From SMWC01 sp045561055 (lineage in GTDB: Bacteria > Pseudomonadota > Gammaproteobacteria > Steroidobacterales > Rariloculaceae): a DNA stretch of 64,000 bases. A program made the position numbers and the translations under genes. Each line of letters opens with the position of its first letter. The first letter of the stretch is position 1. Where the stretch lies: the NCBI GenBank assembly GCA_045561055.1, contig JBJKYL010000013.1, forward strand, positions 186,001-250,000, written 5' to 3'. This document shows positions 63,306 through 64,000 of this stretch, piece after piece. Below the pieces are notes generated by a model that was given only the letters and a program-made list of their open reading frames with translations, made no database searches and was not told the origin of the DNA.

Positions 63306-63317
63306 TGTATTAATACA
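63306..63317. promoter_or_regulatory. palindrome TGTATTAATACA in the his promoter region (possible operator)
   Basis: TGTATTAATACA is a perfect 12-bp palindrome, with a further TGTATTA half site directly to its left (63298-63304). It abuts the -10 element of the leftward promoter. A repressor bound here would block transcription; the TrpR-like first gene product is the obvious candidate, by inference. Confidence 0.55.
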
Positions 63318-63343
63318 GTATACTTCTATTGTTTGTGTGTCAA
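63317..63343 (-). promoter_or_regulatory. predicted promoter of the his operon
   Basis: On the minus strand, a perfect TTGACA (63343-63338) is followed 15 bases later by TATACT (63322-63317), or at 17 bases by the weaker TACTGT. The start of the first gene is ~40 bases downstream. Confidence 0.6.
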
Positions 63344-63358
63344 GAATATTGTTTGTGT
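63328..63358. repeat. 20-bp-period direct repeat upstream of the his operon
   Basis: ATTGTTTGTGT occurs at 63328-63338 and 63348-63358, exactly two helical turns apart, overlapping and upstream of the -35 element. This is a typical placement for activator sites. The binding protein is unknown. Confidence 0.45.
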
Positions 63359-63556
63359 CATTTGGAAAGTATGGATGTGAAAATCGGAGCTTGTTTGAAT
63401 GGTTCGGTGTGGGCAGGTGGGTGAACATGTTCGATTTACGAGTTATGCTTCGTAGTATTAATGAAGCGCCGAGACCATCAAGCTAGGGTGCGACTGTAGC
63501 CCGCCTTGTTATCGAACTGTGAGTGCTGTTCTCCGGAATGGGATATAAATGAGAAA

Positions 63557-63889
63557 ATGATGTCAACGGGAACTAATGTTTTTCAGGCGAGGTTTGCGGT
63601 CGGTGACGTGATTCATCACCGGATTTTTGAATATCGTGGCGTGATCGTCGATGTCGATCCGCAGTTCCAGTCAACCGACGAGTGGTATGAGGTTGTAGCG
63701 AAATCCCGGCCACCGAAAGATCAGCCTTGGTACCATGTATTGGTTCATGACGCGACGCACGCTACGTACGTCGCAGAAAAAAACTTGGATCATGCTAATA
63801 GTGCGTCGCCAATTAAACATCCGATGCTCCGTGATTTTTTTTCTCGGTTCGAGGACGGACGGTATGTTCGAGACGGTGGTTTTAACTAA
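63557..63889 (+). CDS. hspQ: HspQ-like protein
   Basis: ATG 63557 gives 110 residues that match HspQ/YccV (hemimethylated-DNA-binding family): QARFAVGDVIHHRIFEYRGVIVDVDPQF, WYEVVAKSRPPKDQPWYHVLV and AEKNLDHANSASPIKHPML. HspQ is a heat-shock protein reported as a Lon activator and linked with DnaA turnover in enterobacteria. The frame is open from 63506 but earlier sequence is not conserved. It is divergent from the his operon. Confidence 0.9.
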   Translation: MMSTGTNVFQARFAVGDVIHHRIFEYRGVIVDVDPQFQSTDEWYEVVAKSRPPKDQPWYHVLVHDATHATYVAEKNLDHANSASPIKHPMLRDFFSRFEDGRYVRDGGFN

Positions 63890-64000
63890 AAGGATGATTT
63901 ATTTGGACTACGCTGTCCGCCTCTTTATCTTAGGGGAATTAAAGCGTATGTAACTGCGATTTTTATACCTCCACTATTCAATCGGCGATTTCGATTCTGC

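Overview
The window looks like the chromosome of a free-living, probably marine, Gammaproteobacterium. The basis is the gene set (inference, not a phylogeny): a dnaX-ybaB-recR block next to the 4.5S RNA gene, a bifunctional hisB, an oligoribonuclease beside rsgA, a DUF1249 (YqiB-type) protein, HspQ, a periplasmic tail-specific protease, and many exported proteins, TonB-dependent receptors and glycine-rich lipoproteins. Coding density is high on both strands and several operons have overlapping start and stop codons.

Layout. 0-2.5 kb: the 3' end of a c-type cytochrome gene, a DUF6152-type exported protein and a class I fructose-bisphosphate aldolase. 2.5-5.4 kb: a small disturbed region beside a tRNA-Ser gene, with a large palindrome, the N-terminal stump of a polysaccharide pyruvyl transferase-like gene, an alkaline-phosphatase-superfamily phosphodiesterase, an unknown gene split by an in-frame amber codon, and a degenerate copy of a tRNA-Ser 3' end. 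5.6-16.9 kb: housekeeping genes (SRP RNA, dnaX, ybaB, recR, HIT, rsgA, orn, pyruvate phosphate dikinase with its divergent regulatory kinase/phosphotransferase, a DUF1249 gene, prc). 17-28.5 kb: lipoproteins, a haem/FG-GAP protein, a TonB receptor, a TPR/2OG-oxygenase-like protein, RhlE, a secreted metallophosphoesterase and a Bax-inhibitor-like membrane protein. 28.6-31.2 kb: a probable metal (zinc) uptake locus, with a small His/Cys exported protein and a TonB receptor carrying three His-Asp repeat tracts. 31.2-55.5 kb: an accessory secretome containing a cytochrome c/lectin/DUF6152 operon, an exported VOC protein, an orphan 996-residue exported protein, a kexin-like protease lipoprotein followed by a probable dedicated chaperone, an esterase, a Bug-type binding protein, an NHL-repeat protein, a B3-like metallo-hydrolase, two more DUF6152 proteins, a frameshifted TonB receptor and a YceI protein. 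55.5-63.3 kb: a complete histidine biosynthesis cluster read leftward (yerC-like regulator, hisG-D-C-B-H-A-F-E, then hisI). hspQ lies at the right edge.

How the genes work together. The his cluster encodes every step from ATP + PRPP to histidine and is headed by a TrpR-like regulator; a palindrome overlaps the likely promoter. Its hisF has no ATG, GTG or TTG at the position that yields a full-length enzyme, and an ATT with a good ribosome-binding site gives exactly 258 residues. PPDK and its regulator face each other across 68 bp. Four DUF6152 proteins in one window, each predicted to start with His-His after signal cleavage, and the protease/chaperone pair are the most distinctive accessory features. 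Most accessory genes encode exported proteins of unknown substrate, so the biology of that region remains inference.
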